A DNA stretch of 64,000 bases, taken from positions 502,046,303 to 502,110,302 of the forward strand of contig OY856409.1 of NCBI GenBank assembly GCA_963693085.1, written 5' to 3'. Below are positions 12,076 through 22,844 of this stretch, one piece after another. The translations under genes and the position numbers were made by a program. The stretch comes from Alisma plantago-aquatica. Its lineage: Eukaryota; Streptophyta; Magnoliopsida; Alismatales; Alismataceae. Below the pieces are notes generated by a model. That model worked only from the letters and a program-made list of their open reading frames with translations. It had not been told where the DNA came from and did no database searches. Each line of letters begins with the position of its first letter. The stretch's first letter is position 1.

Positions 12076-13499
12076 TAAAAAACTACTAGAGGGGGGGTGA
12101 ATAGAGTTTTTGAATTATTTTAACAAATTATTGAATTCAAACAACCACAATTGAAATTGGAAGAAAGAGACATGTGTTTAGAGTGGTTCCAACTATAGCA
12201 AATACTATAGTTGTCAGTCCACTACCCGGTTGCTTACCCAACCGGGATTTGAAAGTATTTATTTTATTACCTCTCGAGGATTTATACAAAATACAATACT
12301 TTCCTTTACACCCTTTGAACAGCCTTCACCCTGAAGTAGGTGCACCAACTTTGAGGTAGCCTTCTTTTAAGTAACTCCAAGCTCCCCCTTGAAGTAGCCT
12401 TCCTCTCTAGAAGTAACCTCCCGTTGCACCAGCCTTCTGAAGTAGCTCAAAGTCTCCTTCTTCTCCAAGAAGATCTTTACCCTCTCCAATCCGCAGCCTC
12501 CAACCTAGGAGTAGCAAGGAGAGTACAAACAATAATAGGGAACAAGAAAGAAAACAGAAATTACAACTTATCCTTTGTAGCCCAAGGCTTGATTTGCCTA
12601 GATCAAGCGTATAGATCTCCTAACCAAGTATGTGAACTTGTGATTGCAGTGGGTAGGAGATACTAGCCTATAGGACACGAATTATGAGCTAAGGAATGAA
12701 ATGGCCAATTGTCACAATGCTCAAATTGCTCACAAACAGATTGCACAAAGTATGCTCAAAGGTTTCTCAAGTGTAGCAAGTGTAAACAAGTGAGTTTGAG
12801 TGTCCTATGTCTTGTCCTATTTATAGGAATGGCCTAAGGATGCTTAAGGACGTTCTAGACAACTTCTAGGGGTTTCTAAGTGCTTAACTAGCCGTTAGGT
12901 ACAAAGTTGTTTCTTTAACAACGGCTAATTAATTAATTCTGCAGTTGCTGTCAGAGACCATCTCGGTCGACAAATGGTCGACCGAGACACCTACTCGGTC
13001 GAACTTTTGTCGACCGACAGGCTCTCTGGAACAAGTGATTTGCAACGTCTTTCTCCAACTGCCAACTAACTTGTCTGTTGTGTCTAACGGCTACTTTGGA
13101 TCTTTCTCGGTCGAGAAGATTGTCGACCGAGAGTGTCTCGGTCGAGGAGTTTGTCGACCAAGATTGATCTTGTTTCAAGGTTTCAATTTAGGCACTAATT
13201 ATGTGTGTGAGTGTGCAAAAGTAATCCTATTTGAATGGGATGAATTGTCTAACTGTGGTGTTTAGCTAGGGAAAATCTAACGCTTGATTTACATGCAATT
13301 CTAAGTACTTGTACATTATATTTTTGTACAAGTTTTTACAATAGTGATTACATTGCATGAAAATATAAATATGTAAGCTTGTGGGTTTTCCCTTGTTGCT
13401 TTGTCATCCTGCACACTCAAGTAGCTTCTTAGATTAATAAGAATGAAATATTTGTCATAATTAAAACATAGGGATTTATAGATGTCCATTTAGCCAACA
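12076..13499 (-). repeat. 3' LTR of the Sirevirus-like element
   Basis: Matches 18271-19694 with only scattered substitutions, indicating a recent insertion. Contains four TCGGTCGA…TCGACCGA palindromes (12957-13168). ORFs such as 12174-12359 and 12945-13265 recur in the other LTR and are not genes. Confidence 0.93.
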
Positions 13500-14475
13500 A
13501 TCTCCCCCTTTTTGAAGATGACAAACATTTCCAAAATATAAATAAAGGAAATATAAAACATATGAGTTTCATACCTTTAGATTACCTTTTGTAGCTTTTT
13601 CTCTTGTGTATAAAATGTGTGCTTATTATTCCCCATGAATTATGAAACATGAAATCCAGATCATTCGGGAATATAGCAACTTTCAATGTAAAGCCAAGAG
13701 TTTATTTATGAAACTCATTAATTGAGTTTTTCATAATTACTAAGTTTTAGTTTTATATTTATCTCTCCCCCTTTGTCATTTCAAAAAGATAACCGTTAAG
13801 AATAAAAACTCCCCCTTAATTAGATATCCCATCAAATCTAATGAAAAAGATGTCCATTTAAAACCAAAGTATCATGATGCGGAATAAGAGTTTTTTGTTT
13901 AAGTAGCACAAATATCAAAGAAAAACATCTTCCAAAGGAGTGATAAGCAATTTGCTTCCTAATTTGTTAAATTGATCTAGTGGAAGCGGTTTTGTAAAAA
14001 TATCAGCCAATTTTATCTTCAACGTGATGAAGGGAAACATGATTCTTGGTTTATTGATTTGCAAATATATTCAGTTTTATTGTAGACTTGACAACAGAAA
14101 CCTGCTCGGTCGACGATCTTTCGACCGATAGTGTTCTCGGTCAAATAGTTTCTCGACCGAGAATGTGTCTGGATTTGTTTCATAACTGTTTTAAGTAATT
14201 GTGTCATAGATCCTTGTCAATTTTGCCACAATTTTAAAGGTTGCATTTTTTTTATTATTTATTACTCCCCTTATTTTGTATGCTCTACAATGATGATCTT
14301 ATAATCCATATTTTGAAGATGTCTCATATGCTATTTATAAAAATATCCATTGGAATCAAGTAAAGATGACCAATTTCATTAAAAGCATGTATTACAAACA
14401 TAGAAAGATAGACACATCATATAGAGATGACCCATTACAATTATTCAAAAGATATCATTACAATAACTCCAACAC
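13500..14475 (-). other. 3' untranslated part of the Sirevirus-like element
   Basis: AT-rich, no ORF of note. The polypurine tract abuts the 3' LTR (complement of ATCTCCCCCTTTTTGAAGAT at 13500-13519). Two more inverted-repeat pairs of the TCGGTCGA family are at 14103-14162. Confidence 0.7.
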
Positions 14476-15855
14476 TTACTGGAAAGACTTAAGAATTACA
14501 TCAATGTCAGGATCTTTCCCAAGAAAAGGCTCAGTTCCATAATACTGGACCAAGGTTTGCCAATCTAGAGCACCTGTCTTAGTTAAAGCATATGCTTCCA
14601 AGAATGTAGGAACTCGGTCAAATCGGAAATGAGCGGCAATATCTTGCAGTTGCATGGATGAAAACTGAGTGTGCGTAAGATCCACAGATGGTGGAGGTGG
14701 AGTTTGATAATAGTTGTACGAAGGATTGTATGGATTGAGCATGCCAGGATTTAAAGAATACGGATATTCATCAGGTTGGTTTGGTGAAAGGGTTTGCATT
14801 CTTTGGTTTATATAAGTCATGGCATGATGGTTATAGTCTAGTTGTTTGCTAAGGTGATATTGGGAGCCAGCAATATAAGTAAGAGTGTTTTGAATGGGAT
14901 CATGTGATAGGTTAGTAGGAGGAGGGGGTGGTGGTATGTCTTGATGAGATGTTTCTCCTTCTACTCTAGCCCTTTTATGACCAAAATCAATTCCCATTTT
15001 TTCTACTGTATTCTTACTTATTTTTTGTGGTCTACGCTCCCATGTATATCCCATATCCTCAAGTTGGGTCTTAAGGAAATGTTGAGTAATTTGGCATACA
15101 AAATCGGCATATGGAGGATTGCCAGAAAACTCAAGCATGTTTTTAAGAATGATGTGGATAAAATTTGTGGGAATACGTTGGATAATGGCATATATTAGAC
15201 ACATACGAAAAATAGGAACTTCAGACTTATTGGCTCTAGGATGTATGTTTGTTGAAACAATAAGGTTTATAATCCTAGCAGCTGGTTTGAGATTTATAGC
15301 ATAATATGTGCCTCTATCTTCGTGACAGGTTGTATTGGATTGAAAAATGGTCCTTTTGATGTCACTAATAGTAATGGTATGGTCATCTTGGAGAAATTGG
15401 TTAAGGGGGTTTCCAGAAGTAAGGTCAAGGGTGTCTTGATATTCATCTATGTCAATATTTAGCATGTCAAGAATGTCCCCTTCAGTAAATCGGAAGCTAT
15501 GCCCATTGACCATAGTATAGAAGAAGATGGTTTCATTTTCAGAGTGGGAAATGAGGTTTGCATAGAATTCATTCACTACCTTGATGGAATAGGAAGGAAA
15601 AGAAGGGTTGATGAATTCTTTTCACTTTTGCACTTCGAAAAGGTCCTCCAAGTCGACGATGTTGATGAAGTCCATAACTTCAACTGGTCGTCGTGGGAGA
15701 GGAGCTTTGGAGGAAAGCCATAGATATCGATCACCAGCATCTCCATCGACGAAGGCAATGTCGTTGATGATCGTCAGTGGTGGAGTAGCTTCCCGAGCTT
15801 CCCTTCCTTTCCTGCCGGCGACCTTCTTCTTTCCACGAGCAGATGATGAGGCCAT
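14476..15855 (-). pseudogene. Additional ORF of the Sirevirus-like element, putative plant-transposon protein
   Basis: Two ORFs, 15855-15622 and 15576-14476, are in the same frame. They are interrupted by one TGA at 15622-15624, which gives about 460 codons overall. The N-terminus is basic (ARGKKKVAGRKGREAR). A segment around NEFYANL…VNGHSFRFTEGDIL resembles the domain common in plant transposon-associated proteins (Transposase_32/PMD-like), and a proline run with IPPPPPPT lies in the middle. No membrane segment or signal peptide is evident. Its position next to the 3' LTR is where Sirevirus and Athila-type elements carry an extra or env-like ORF, but no envelope-type feature is visible. Function unknown. 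Confidence 0.55.
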
Positions 15856-15922
15856 TGTGTTGCTTGAAGGTGGAGAAGAAGCAAGGATGGCTTGTGGATG
15901 AGGATGCTAAAGAGTTGCACAA

Positions 15923-17314
15923 AAATGCACTAGAGAGAGCCTATGGAAGCAAGAGTATGCAAGTGTGAGGAAGTGACCCGTCTTTGGTTCCTTTTATAAC
16001 AATCCAGCGACCTGGTCGGTCGATGATTCGTCGACCGAGCGTCCGCAACGTTCATGTTGCAGACGCACCAATCGGCTCCCCAACGGTCATATAACGGTCA
16101 TAAACGGTCATAACGGTCAGTTTACAACGGTCATATCCAACGGCTATTTCTCGGTCAAACAATTGTCGACCGACATTGTCTCGGTCGAACATTTGTCGAC
16201 CGAAAGTGTGTCTGATACTAAATCTGTCTAGATTCTGTCGGTCGAGAGAGGGGGGCTGACCGAAAGGTTTTTGGTCGAAGAGTTCGTCGACCGACAGACT
16301 TACTGAGTACGAATTTGAAGCTGATTTTTTTTAATGTAAGTGATAGACTATATTTGTAGAGCACATATATAGATTTTCTAAGGGAGTAATATTGTGTTTA
16401 TTATTGACAATATTGGCACAAGTTGTGATCATAAATTAATTATTCTTTTAATCATAAAAGGATATCCAAATAGTTATTATGTCAAACTTATTTTAGGTCG
16501 AATTTGACTCGACCATAGCGCCCCTTGGTCAAATTTTAATTTGACTAAGAGGCTAATTTTGCAGATTTTCAGATTGAATATATTGAGTATAATATCTGCA
16601 TAAAATTTAATTAAATGTCAAGCTGGAGCATAATACTTAATATGATTCTTAATTGAAGGCACAATTAATTATCTCAAATCTTCAAAAATACTAATTTATG
16701 GATTTTTATCTTTATGTGTTGCAAGCAATAACATATAACCAATAAATCATTTTTCTTTCCTATATTTTCATGGATCCATGCATACAATTGTCATTATCTA
16801 TGCGCACTCAATGATGAAAGCATGGTATAATGATAATAACAGCATACAATAATAATTCCATCACATGATTAGTATATGAATAGACCAGAAGATACTTTTA
16901 CGAACAATCATGTGAAAATAGGAATTTTCTTTTCATTTGACTAAGCATGATTTCAGTTTAAACTTTAAATCATCTAGGGAATAAACTAATATTAATTTCA
17001 TTTACATTTAGAGATGATTTCCAAAATATATCCAGTCATCAATCATAAGTACATAGGAATTTCATCGGAAAAATAAATGCAGCAATTTTGTAGTAGACTG
17101 GAAAACAGTGATGTGCTCGGTCGACAATTGTTCGACCGATGGTCTTTCGGTCGATAGTTTTTCGACCGACAAGATTCCTGGAACTGTTAATAAAACATAA
17201 TTGTGTGAGTTAACTATTTAGATATTTATTTGTAATCTCATTATGTTGAGTTGAGATAGACATAGAAGTATGCAACTAATGTCTCTGGTCATATCTCAAC
17301 TTGATTCTGTTCAT
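15923..17314. other. AT-rich spacer of the Sirevirus-like element with palindrome clusters
   Basis: No ORF of interest. Short inverted repeats TCGGTCGA-N7-TCGACCGA and variants cluster at 16012-16040, 16150-16204, 16236-16295 and 17116-17172. The pol region expected here for a copia element is absent. Confidence 0.7.
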
Positions 17315-18223
17315 TTAGTTTGGAGGTTTTGGAACCCAAACTAACTCGACATCTTTTCTCTTATAAGGACATGAAAAAGAGTAATGTCCAAGATGTGAGC
17401 AATAATGGCAACATATAGAATCAACCTCAAGTCGTTTTCTATGGTTTTGTTCTAGGTTGTTCTTTGGTACAAATGTATTTGTTCCTTTAGGTACATATAT
17501 AGATTGATGGGTTTGTGACCTTTTCCAACTAGGTTGATAGGACTTCCCTTTAGGCTTATAACCTAGTCCTCTTCTCCCAATTTGATGATAGGAATTATCT
17601 AAGATTTGATCAAGAATGCCATTATTATTTAAATTACTGACTTTTTGTTGTAACTTGGCAATCTCTTCCATTCTCTTCTTAATATCTAGTTTTGCTTGAT
17701 CTAGATTAGATGACAATAAATTTCTTTCTTTGACAATAGAATCATAATCTAGATGGTTGCACAAAATGGGTTGTTTTTGAAGATCATTCACTTGTCTTTG
17801 CAAATTATTCTTCTCTAAAGAAAGTAGATTACAATTTGCCTCAATAGATTTTATATTAATATCATGATCTTCAATGATCTTTTTAAGATCTTCATTTTCA
17901 GATGTAATAGCAAGAAGTTTAGCATGTAATTCATCATTTGCTTTATTTGACTTCTTTAATTTCTTCTTGCATTCAACATATTTAATATGTGTTTCTTCAA
18001 GGCTAGCAACTAGTTCTTCTTTAGATAAATCAAAAAGACTTACCTCTTCTTCTTCTTCCTCGCTAGTTGTAGCAATGAGACAATCTTTGTTCTCATCTTC
18101 CTTCTTAGATCTCCATGGGCATCCAGTTGTTGGGTGGCTTGTACCTAAGCACCAATTGCAATATGTTGTAGTTTTGTCCAAGCAGCACCTTTTGTTGTGA
18201 TTGTAATCACCACTACCCTCCAT
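17315..18223 (-). CDS. Gag-like protein with two zinc knuckles and a coiled coil
   Basis: A 302-aa ORF starting 33 bp after the PBS. Residues 18-32 hold CNWCLGTSHPTTGC and residues 274-287 hold CHYCSHLGHYSFSC, both of the CX2CX4HX4C class that binds RNA in gag. Between them, residues about 70-205 are rich in Lys, Glu, Leu and Asn in a heptad-like pattern (for example KKLKKSNKANDELHAKLLAI), suggesting a coiled coil. An acidic run EEEEEE is near residue 57. The usual N-terminal capsid region of copia gag is missing, so this is a truncated or rearranged gag. The frame is open, so it could be translated. It probably packages RNA together with helper proteins. Confidence 0.7.
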   Translation of the reverse strand: MEGSGDYNHNKRCCLDKTTTYCNWCLGTSHPTTGCPWRSKKEDENKDCLIATTSEEEEEEVSLFDLSKEELVASLEETHIKYVECKKKLKKSNKANDELHAKLLAITSENEDLKKIIEDHDINIKSIEANCNLLSLEKNNLQRQVNDLQKQPILCNHLDYDSIVKERNLLSSNLDQAKLDIKKRMEEIAKLQQKVSNLNNNGILDQILDNSYHQIGRRGLGYKPKGKSYQPSWKRSQTHQSIYVPKGTNTFVPKNNLEQNHRKRLEVDSICCHYCSHLGHYSFSCPYKRKDVELVWVPKPPN

Positions 18224-18256
18224 TCTTCAAGACCTTGTTAGGGTTCCTTGAAGCCT

Positions 18257-18268
18257 GCTCTGATACCA
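18257..18268 (-). promoter_or_regulatory. Primer binding site (tRNA-Met type) of the Sirevirus-like element
   Basis: GCTCTGATACCA on the plus strand, i.e. TGGTATCAGAGC read on the minus strand, two bases inside the 5' LTR edge at 18271. Complementary to the 3' end of plant initiator tRNA-Met. Confidence 0.92.
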
Positions 18269-18270
18269 AT

Positions 18271-19694
18271 TGAAAAACTACTAGAGGGGGGGTGAATAGA
18301 GTTTTTGAATTATTTTAACAATTTATTGAATTCAAACAACCACAATTGAAATTGGAAGAAAGAGACAGGTGTTTAGAGTGGTTCCAACTATAGCAAATAC
18401 TATAGTTGTCAGTCCACTACCCGGTTGCTTACCCAACCGGGATTTGAAAGTATTTATTTTATTACCTCTCGAGGATTTATACAAAATACAATACTTTCCT
18501 TTACACCCTTTGAACAGCCTTCACCCTGAAGTAGGTGCACCAACTTTGAGGTAGCCTTCTTTGAAGTAACTCCAAGCTCCCCCTTGAAGTAGCCTTCCTC
18601 TCTAGAAGTAACCTCCCGTTGCACCAGCCTTCTGAAGTAGCTCAAAGTCTCCTTCTTCGCCAAGAAGATCTTTACCCTCTCCAATCCGCAGCCTCCAACC
18701 TAGGAGTAGCAAGGAGAGTACAAACAATAATAGGGAACAAGAAAGAAAACTGAAATTACAACTTATCCTTTGTAGCCCAAGGCTTGATTTGCCTAGATCA
18801 AGCGTATAGATCTCCTAACCAAGTATGTGAACTTGTGATTGCAGTGGGTAGGAGATACTAGCCTATAGGACACGAATTATGAGCTAAGGAATGAAATGGC
18901 CAATTGTCACAATGCTCAAATTGCTCACAAACAGATTGCACAAAGTATGCTCAAAGGTTTCTCAAGTGTAGCAAGTGTAAACAAGTGAGTTTGAGTGTCC
19001 TATGGCTTTTCCTATTTATAGGAATGGCCTAAGGATGCTTAAGGACGTTCTAGACAACTTCTAGGGGTTTCTAATTGCTTAACTAGCCGTTAGGTACAAA
19101 GTTGTTGCTTTAACAATGACTAATTAATTAATTCTGCAGTTGCTGTCAGAGACCATCTCGGTCGACAAATGGTCGACTGAGACACCTACTCGGTCAAACT
19201 TTTGTCGATCGACAGGCTCTCTGGAACAAGTGATTTGCAACGTCTTTCTCCAACTGCCAACTAACTTGTCTGTTGTGTCTAACGGCTACTTTGGATCTTT
19301 CTCGGTCGAGAAGATTGTCGACTGAGAGTGTCTCGGTCGAGGAGTTTGTCGACCGAGATTGATCCTGTTTCAAGGTTTCAATTTAGGCACTAATTATGTG
19401 TGTGAGAGTGCAAAAGTAATCCTATTTGAATGGGATGACTTGTCTAACTGTGGTGTTTAGCTAGGGAAAATCTAATGCTTGATTTACATGCAATTCTAAG
19501 TACTTGTACATTATATTTTTGTACAAGTTTTTACAACAGTGATTACATTGCATGAAAATATAAATATGTAAGCTTGTGGGTTTTCCCTTGTTGCTTTGTC
19601 ATCCTGCACACTCAAGTAGCTCGTTAGATTAATAAGAATGAAATGTTTGTCATAATTAAAACACAGGGATTTATAGATGTCCATTTAGCCAACA
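18271..19694 (-). repeat. 5' LTR of the Sirevirus-like element
   Basis: 1424 bp, same length as the LTR at 12076-13499. Plus-strand ends are TGAAAAACTAC and TTTAGCCAACA. It drives transcription toward decreasing coordinates. Carries the same four palindromes (19152-19362). Confidence 0.93.
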
Positions 19695-21616
19695 GATCCA
19701 TCGCCTAACACGTCTGCTGTAAGTATTGTTTATGACATTGTAGCTAGTCTTTTCAAGATGATATGTTTTCAAGATGATATGTATATATTTATAACATTCT
19801 TTACGTAAATTTGTAGGCATTGAAGCCATGCCGCTTAAAAATACAAGACTATGTTGTTGCAGAGGCGCATGCTTACCCGTCCCTTCCTGGGGAAAGGTTT
19901 CACGAGACTCCAATGCCACAGGGCTACATTCGTGTGGGCCCATTATGTGTTTTACCCGATTGGAGGGAAGCTACATTGTCATATCCCCACCCGGATATTG
20001 ATACACTTGCTAAGGCAGAAGGCGGGGTCATATTGTGGCCCAAAGCAGATGTCGTCTACACTACTAAAATTGTAAGATAAATTTACATTGATTTAGACTG
20101 TTAATGTGTATATATGATGTCAACTGATCTGAAATTATATATACAGGTTAAAAAGAAGACACCAGGAGAACCTAGGCCTCCACCTCCACTTCCCGCATTA
20201 CCAACTTGGGTTCCAACTGACCTAACATACCCGTTAGGTCCTGCTTGTAGGGGAATGGCATGTTGGCTACGGGCACATAATATACATTGCCCGATAATTG
20301 TTTCTTTAGATGCAGATTATGCAGGTCAATGATACGATAGCTCTTTATTTATACAATATATTATTGAGTTGTTTATGTATGATTGGATGAATACATCAAT
20401 GATAGAGACATGGATAAGGTGAGATCTTGTTTATACATCCATATACCTTGTGTAAGATCCAGTGATCTGGTTTCTTATATATTAATGCATCTGTAATACA
20501 TGTTTTGCAGCTACTTAGTCGAAGATCATTGCAAACAATTTGCATTTGATCATGTGGGATTTTTGATTCCATCATTGATTAGTATGGTAGCTAAAGACCC
20601 TGATAATGTTCAACAATACTGTATAGATGCTTTTACAATTTTTGGTCAGCAAAAGAAGACGATAATAATAGCTCCATTCAATGTCAAGTAAGTTTACTTT
20701 ATTTATAATTTGGACTTAAGAAAATTCCGTTTTTATTGTGCATTTTGAGTTATTAATTGTTAACTTTTTACCTCTAGCGGTAAACATTGGGAGTTACTAG
20801 TTATTGTCCCCGGGACGTTCACTGTTTATTATCTAGATCCTGCGGGAAGTACATTAAACACTAAAATTGGACACGTAATGAGAATGCCATTATTCTGGTG
20901 AGAAATATTTCATTTTTGTATCTGTTAACATCTGTTATTACATTACTATTTACTTATGTAATTTACTGTGTTATATTAACATGTAGGGGTTTAGATGCAT
21001 TCAAAAAGGCTGGAGGAACGGTCCCAAGGAAAAAGAACCAGCCAATAAATTGGCAGAACGTACAAGTAAGTTCCCGACTCCAATGTATATATTATTGATG
21101 TGAATTGTGCTTAGTTGTATTTTTTTGTATGTTTCAATTTATAGTGCGCTGCACAAGACAATGGATGGGCATGCGCATACTATGTGATGCGATTTATGCA
21201 GATGATTATCAAACATGCCGCATTGGACATCGATACCATACATGAGGTATTATATATAGTCTCATTAGTTAGTATAAATATATCAATCTATTTTTATATT
21301 ATTACTTATATATATACATCATTCTCTTTGCAGGTGTTTAAAACTGACCACATTATACGTAAACGCTTAAAAAATATACATGCTCCATATACGATGGAAG
21401 CATTAAATGAAATAAGGGAAGAATGGGCAAAAGCCATACAAGCAGTGGCAACTGTAAGAGATAATTGGGATGTTGATAGCGATAATGAATGATACTTTCT
21501 AAATGAATAGTTCTGAATGTTAATACATGTATTTGAATGTTTCTATATGTGTGAATGTGAGAATTGAATTGATGTCTGAATGTATCTACTTGTGTGAAAT
21601 TTTCCTTGGGACTTTT

Positions 21617-21736
21617 GCAGGTTTGTGGCCTGTTTGTAGGCTGATATCAATGGATGTCGTAAACCTGCAGTTCAGAAAACTGAACTGTAGGTTCTCATCC
21701 TGCTGACCAGCCACAACAGGCCTGCAAACTGATATG
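21617..21736 (+). repeat. Conserved 3' stem-loop module of CACTA A
   Basis: About 120 bp lying 124 bp after the stop of the second gene. It holds the facing arms AACCTGCAGTTCAG and CTGAACTGTAGGTT, and two copies of a GCAGG…GGCCTG motif. The same module occurs at the same place in B (35664-35783) and C (50479-50595). Conservation outside the coding sequence in all three copies suggests a 3' UTR, terminator or recognition role. Confidence 0.65.
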
Positions 21737-21744
21737 AAAAAAAA

Positions 21745-22202
21745 ATAGATATAGGCGTCGGTTATTTACAGAAAACCGTCAGCAAAGACCTACAACGTCG
21801 GTTATTGGATAAAAACTGACGCCTGATATTACAAACAACCTGACCGTGCAGGAAAGCACGGCCGTGGTGGAAAAGGTGTCGCTTATTCATATAAAACCGA
21901 CGCCTATAGTACTAAACACGGCCGTGCAGGGAAGCATGACCGTGTCGTCTTGAAGTATGGCGTCGGTCTTTTAGTAGATAACTGACGCATAATGTGTCCT
22001 AGATGACGCCGTTTTCTGTGGCACGAACCCTTTTGGCGTCGATTATCTACTAAAAGACCGACGCCTATATGTTAAATAGGCGTCGGTTAAAAAACCGACG
22101 CCGAAGTGTTCGACCTTTAGCGACGCCCACATAGGCGTCGCTCAGAAACCGACGCCAAAGGGGGTTTAACAACCGACGCCAAAGGTTGTTTCTATAGTAG
22201 TG
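21745..22202 (+). repeat. 3' subterminal and terminal repeats of CACTA A
   Basis: More than ten GGCGTCGGTT/AACCGACGCC motifs, several as facing hairpins, interspersed with CACGGCCGTG-like palindromes, ending AACCGACGCCAAAG … CTATAGTAGTG. Confidence 0.9.
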
Positions 22203-22442
22203 TGACCTAATTCAGTAAATTTTGATGCATGTTGAAATAAGATTTAAACTTGTCCATTCTAGCATCCTAATTTGATTTGATTAAACCCTAACATTGATGA
22301 ATCAATTGTGATGAAACCCTAACATCAATTGTGATGAAACCCTAACATGTACCTATCTATTATTGTGTTTGTTGGCCTAGAAACCCATCCAAGATTTATT
22401 CATTAGGAGTAAATCTTGGATAGTCCCCGGTTTGGGACTGTT

Positions 22443-22632
22443 CTTGAACACCTAATCTCACTTAGGATGTAAGTGTATAATGTGTATTGGGTTTTCAAGA
22501 AAATTTCGGTAGCATTTCCCCGTTTGTTCTCTAAGTACATATGTACTTAGAGAACAGTGGGGAAATACTACAGAAATTTTCTTTAAAACCCAATACACAT
22601 TATACACTTACTAGTGAGATTAGGTGTTCAAG
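22443..22632 (+). repeat. 190-bp hairpin of CACTA B (single copy)
   Basis: Same inverted repeat as the four in A, arms about 90 bp around AGTACATATGTACT, opening CTTGAACACCTAATCTCAC and closing with its complement. The flanking GTCCCCGGTTTGGGACTG is also conserved. Confidence 0.92.
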
Positions 22633-22699
22633 GATGGGATAGGTGGTACACATTTATTATATATCAGAATGACATCACATGTGTTTATGCCCTGAATTT

Positions 22700-22745
22700 C
22701 ACTACTACAGAACATGTCTTTGACGTCAGTTGTTTATGCCCTTTT
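22700..22745 (+). other. CACTA-terminus fragment at the TNPD deletion junction of B
   Basis: CACTACTACAG at 22700-22710 followed by ACATGTCTTTGACGTCAG, with the 11-bp word TGTTTATGCCC on both sides (about 22682 and 22731). It is directly joined to the last part of TNPD. It looks like filler DNA at a deletion junction, not a working transposon end. Confidence 0.7.
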
Positions 22746-22844
22746 GTTGTTGCCAACTCCACAAAATATTGAAGCTAATGATGACTTATATGTGCGCGGA
22801 GATCACAATGAAGGATTGTTAATTGATAAAAGATCACAATTTTA
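22746..22844 (+). pseudogene. 3' remnant of TNPD transposase in CACTA B
   Basis: Encodes the last ~30 residues of the transposase (…LPTPQNIEANDDLY…LLIDKRSQF, stop), matching the end of the A copy (10250-10349) with a few changes. Everything upstream of it is gone. Confidence 0.88.

Larger units (their letters stand above)
12076..19694 (-). mobile_element. Sirevirus-like Ty1/copia retrotransposon, pol-less
   Basis: Two 1424-bp LTRs (12076-13499 and 18271-19694), nearly identical, with TGTTGG…TTTTTCA ends on the minus strand (one terminal base is mutated at 12076-12077). Target duplication GACCC (12071-12075) versus GATCC (19695-19699); the uninterrupted B copy reads GACCC (33730-33734). On the minus strand the order is 5' LTR, PBS, gag-like ORF (18223-17315), AT-rich spacer with palindromes, a second ORF (15855-14476), polypurine tract AAAAAGGGGGAGAT, 3' LTR. 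No protease, integrase or reverse transcriptase is present, so it is non-autonomous. The purine tract, the palindrome clusters and the extra 3' ORF suggest the Sirevirus group; this is inference. Confidence 0.9.
10473..21492 (+). pseudogene. Second gene of CACTA A: Transposase_24-like region plus C-terminal Ulp1/C48 protease, split by a retrotransposon
   Basis: Thirteen exons with GT-AG introns inferred from three-way comparison with B and C: 10473-10562, 10680-10967, 11035-11201, 11305-11562, 11645-11830, 11912-12075 joined to 19700-19718, 19817-20071, 20147-20418, 20511-20687, 20778-20897, 20987-21065, 21145-21246 and 21334-21492. Exon 1 encodes a His/Asp/Glu repeat (HDEHDVHDEHEV). Exons 2-5 resemble plant Transposase_24 (FVNYLG, KKDLIWKDL, TMGPKGYASVRQRL, WIAGRQNKKGE). 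Exons 10-12 give a Ulp1-like site: His in KHWELLV, Asp in YYLDP, Gln and Cys in QDNGWACAYYV. Lesions: exon-1 donor GT to CT, loss of the exon-3 acceptor region, nonsense TGA in exon 8 (about 20330), and the 7.6-kb Sirevirus-like insertion in exon 6. It corresponds in position to the TNPA-encoding half of En/Spm, but that equivalence is inference. Confidence 0.85.
4324..22202 (+). mobile_element. CACTA (En/Spm) transposon A, inserted in CACTA B
   Basis: It begins CACTACTACAGAAATAG at 4324 and ends CTATAGTAGTG at 22202. It is flanked by TGA at 4321-4323 and 22203-22205. Minus the Sirevirus-like insertion (12076-19694) it is about 10.3 kb. It is the only copy in the window with a near-complete TNPD transposase (7102-10349), followed by the Transposase_24/Ulp1 gene. 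It carries four tandem copies of a 449-bp unit with a 190-bp hairpin in front of the transposase. Lesions are a TNPD nonsense codon, an N-terminal frameshift, an exon-1 donor change and an exon-3 deletion. Confidence 0.94.

Noticed and set aside
22700..22710. CACTACTACAG as the left end of another CACTA transposon
   Set aside because: No matching right end or 3-bp duplication was found, only about 46 bp of filler, and it is fused to the TNPD tail. It is more likely a repair scar.
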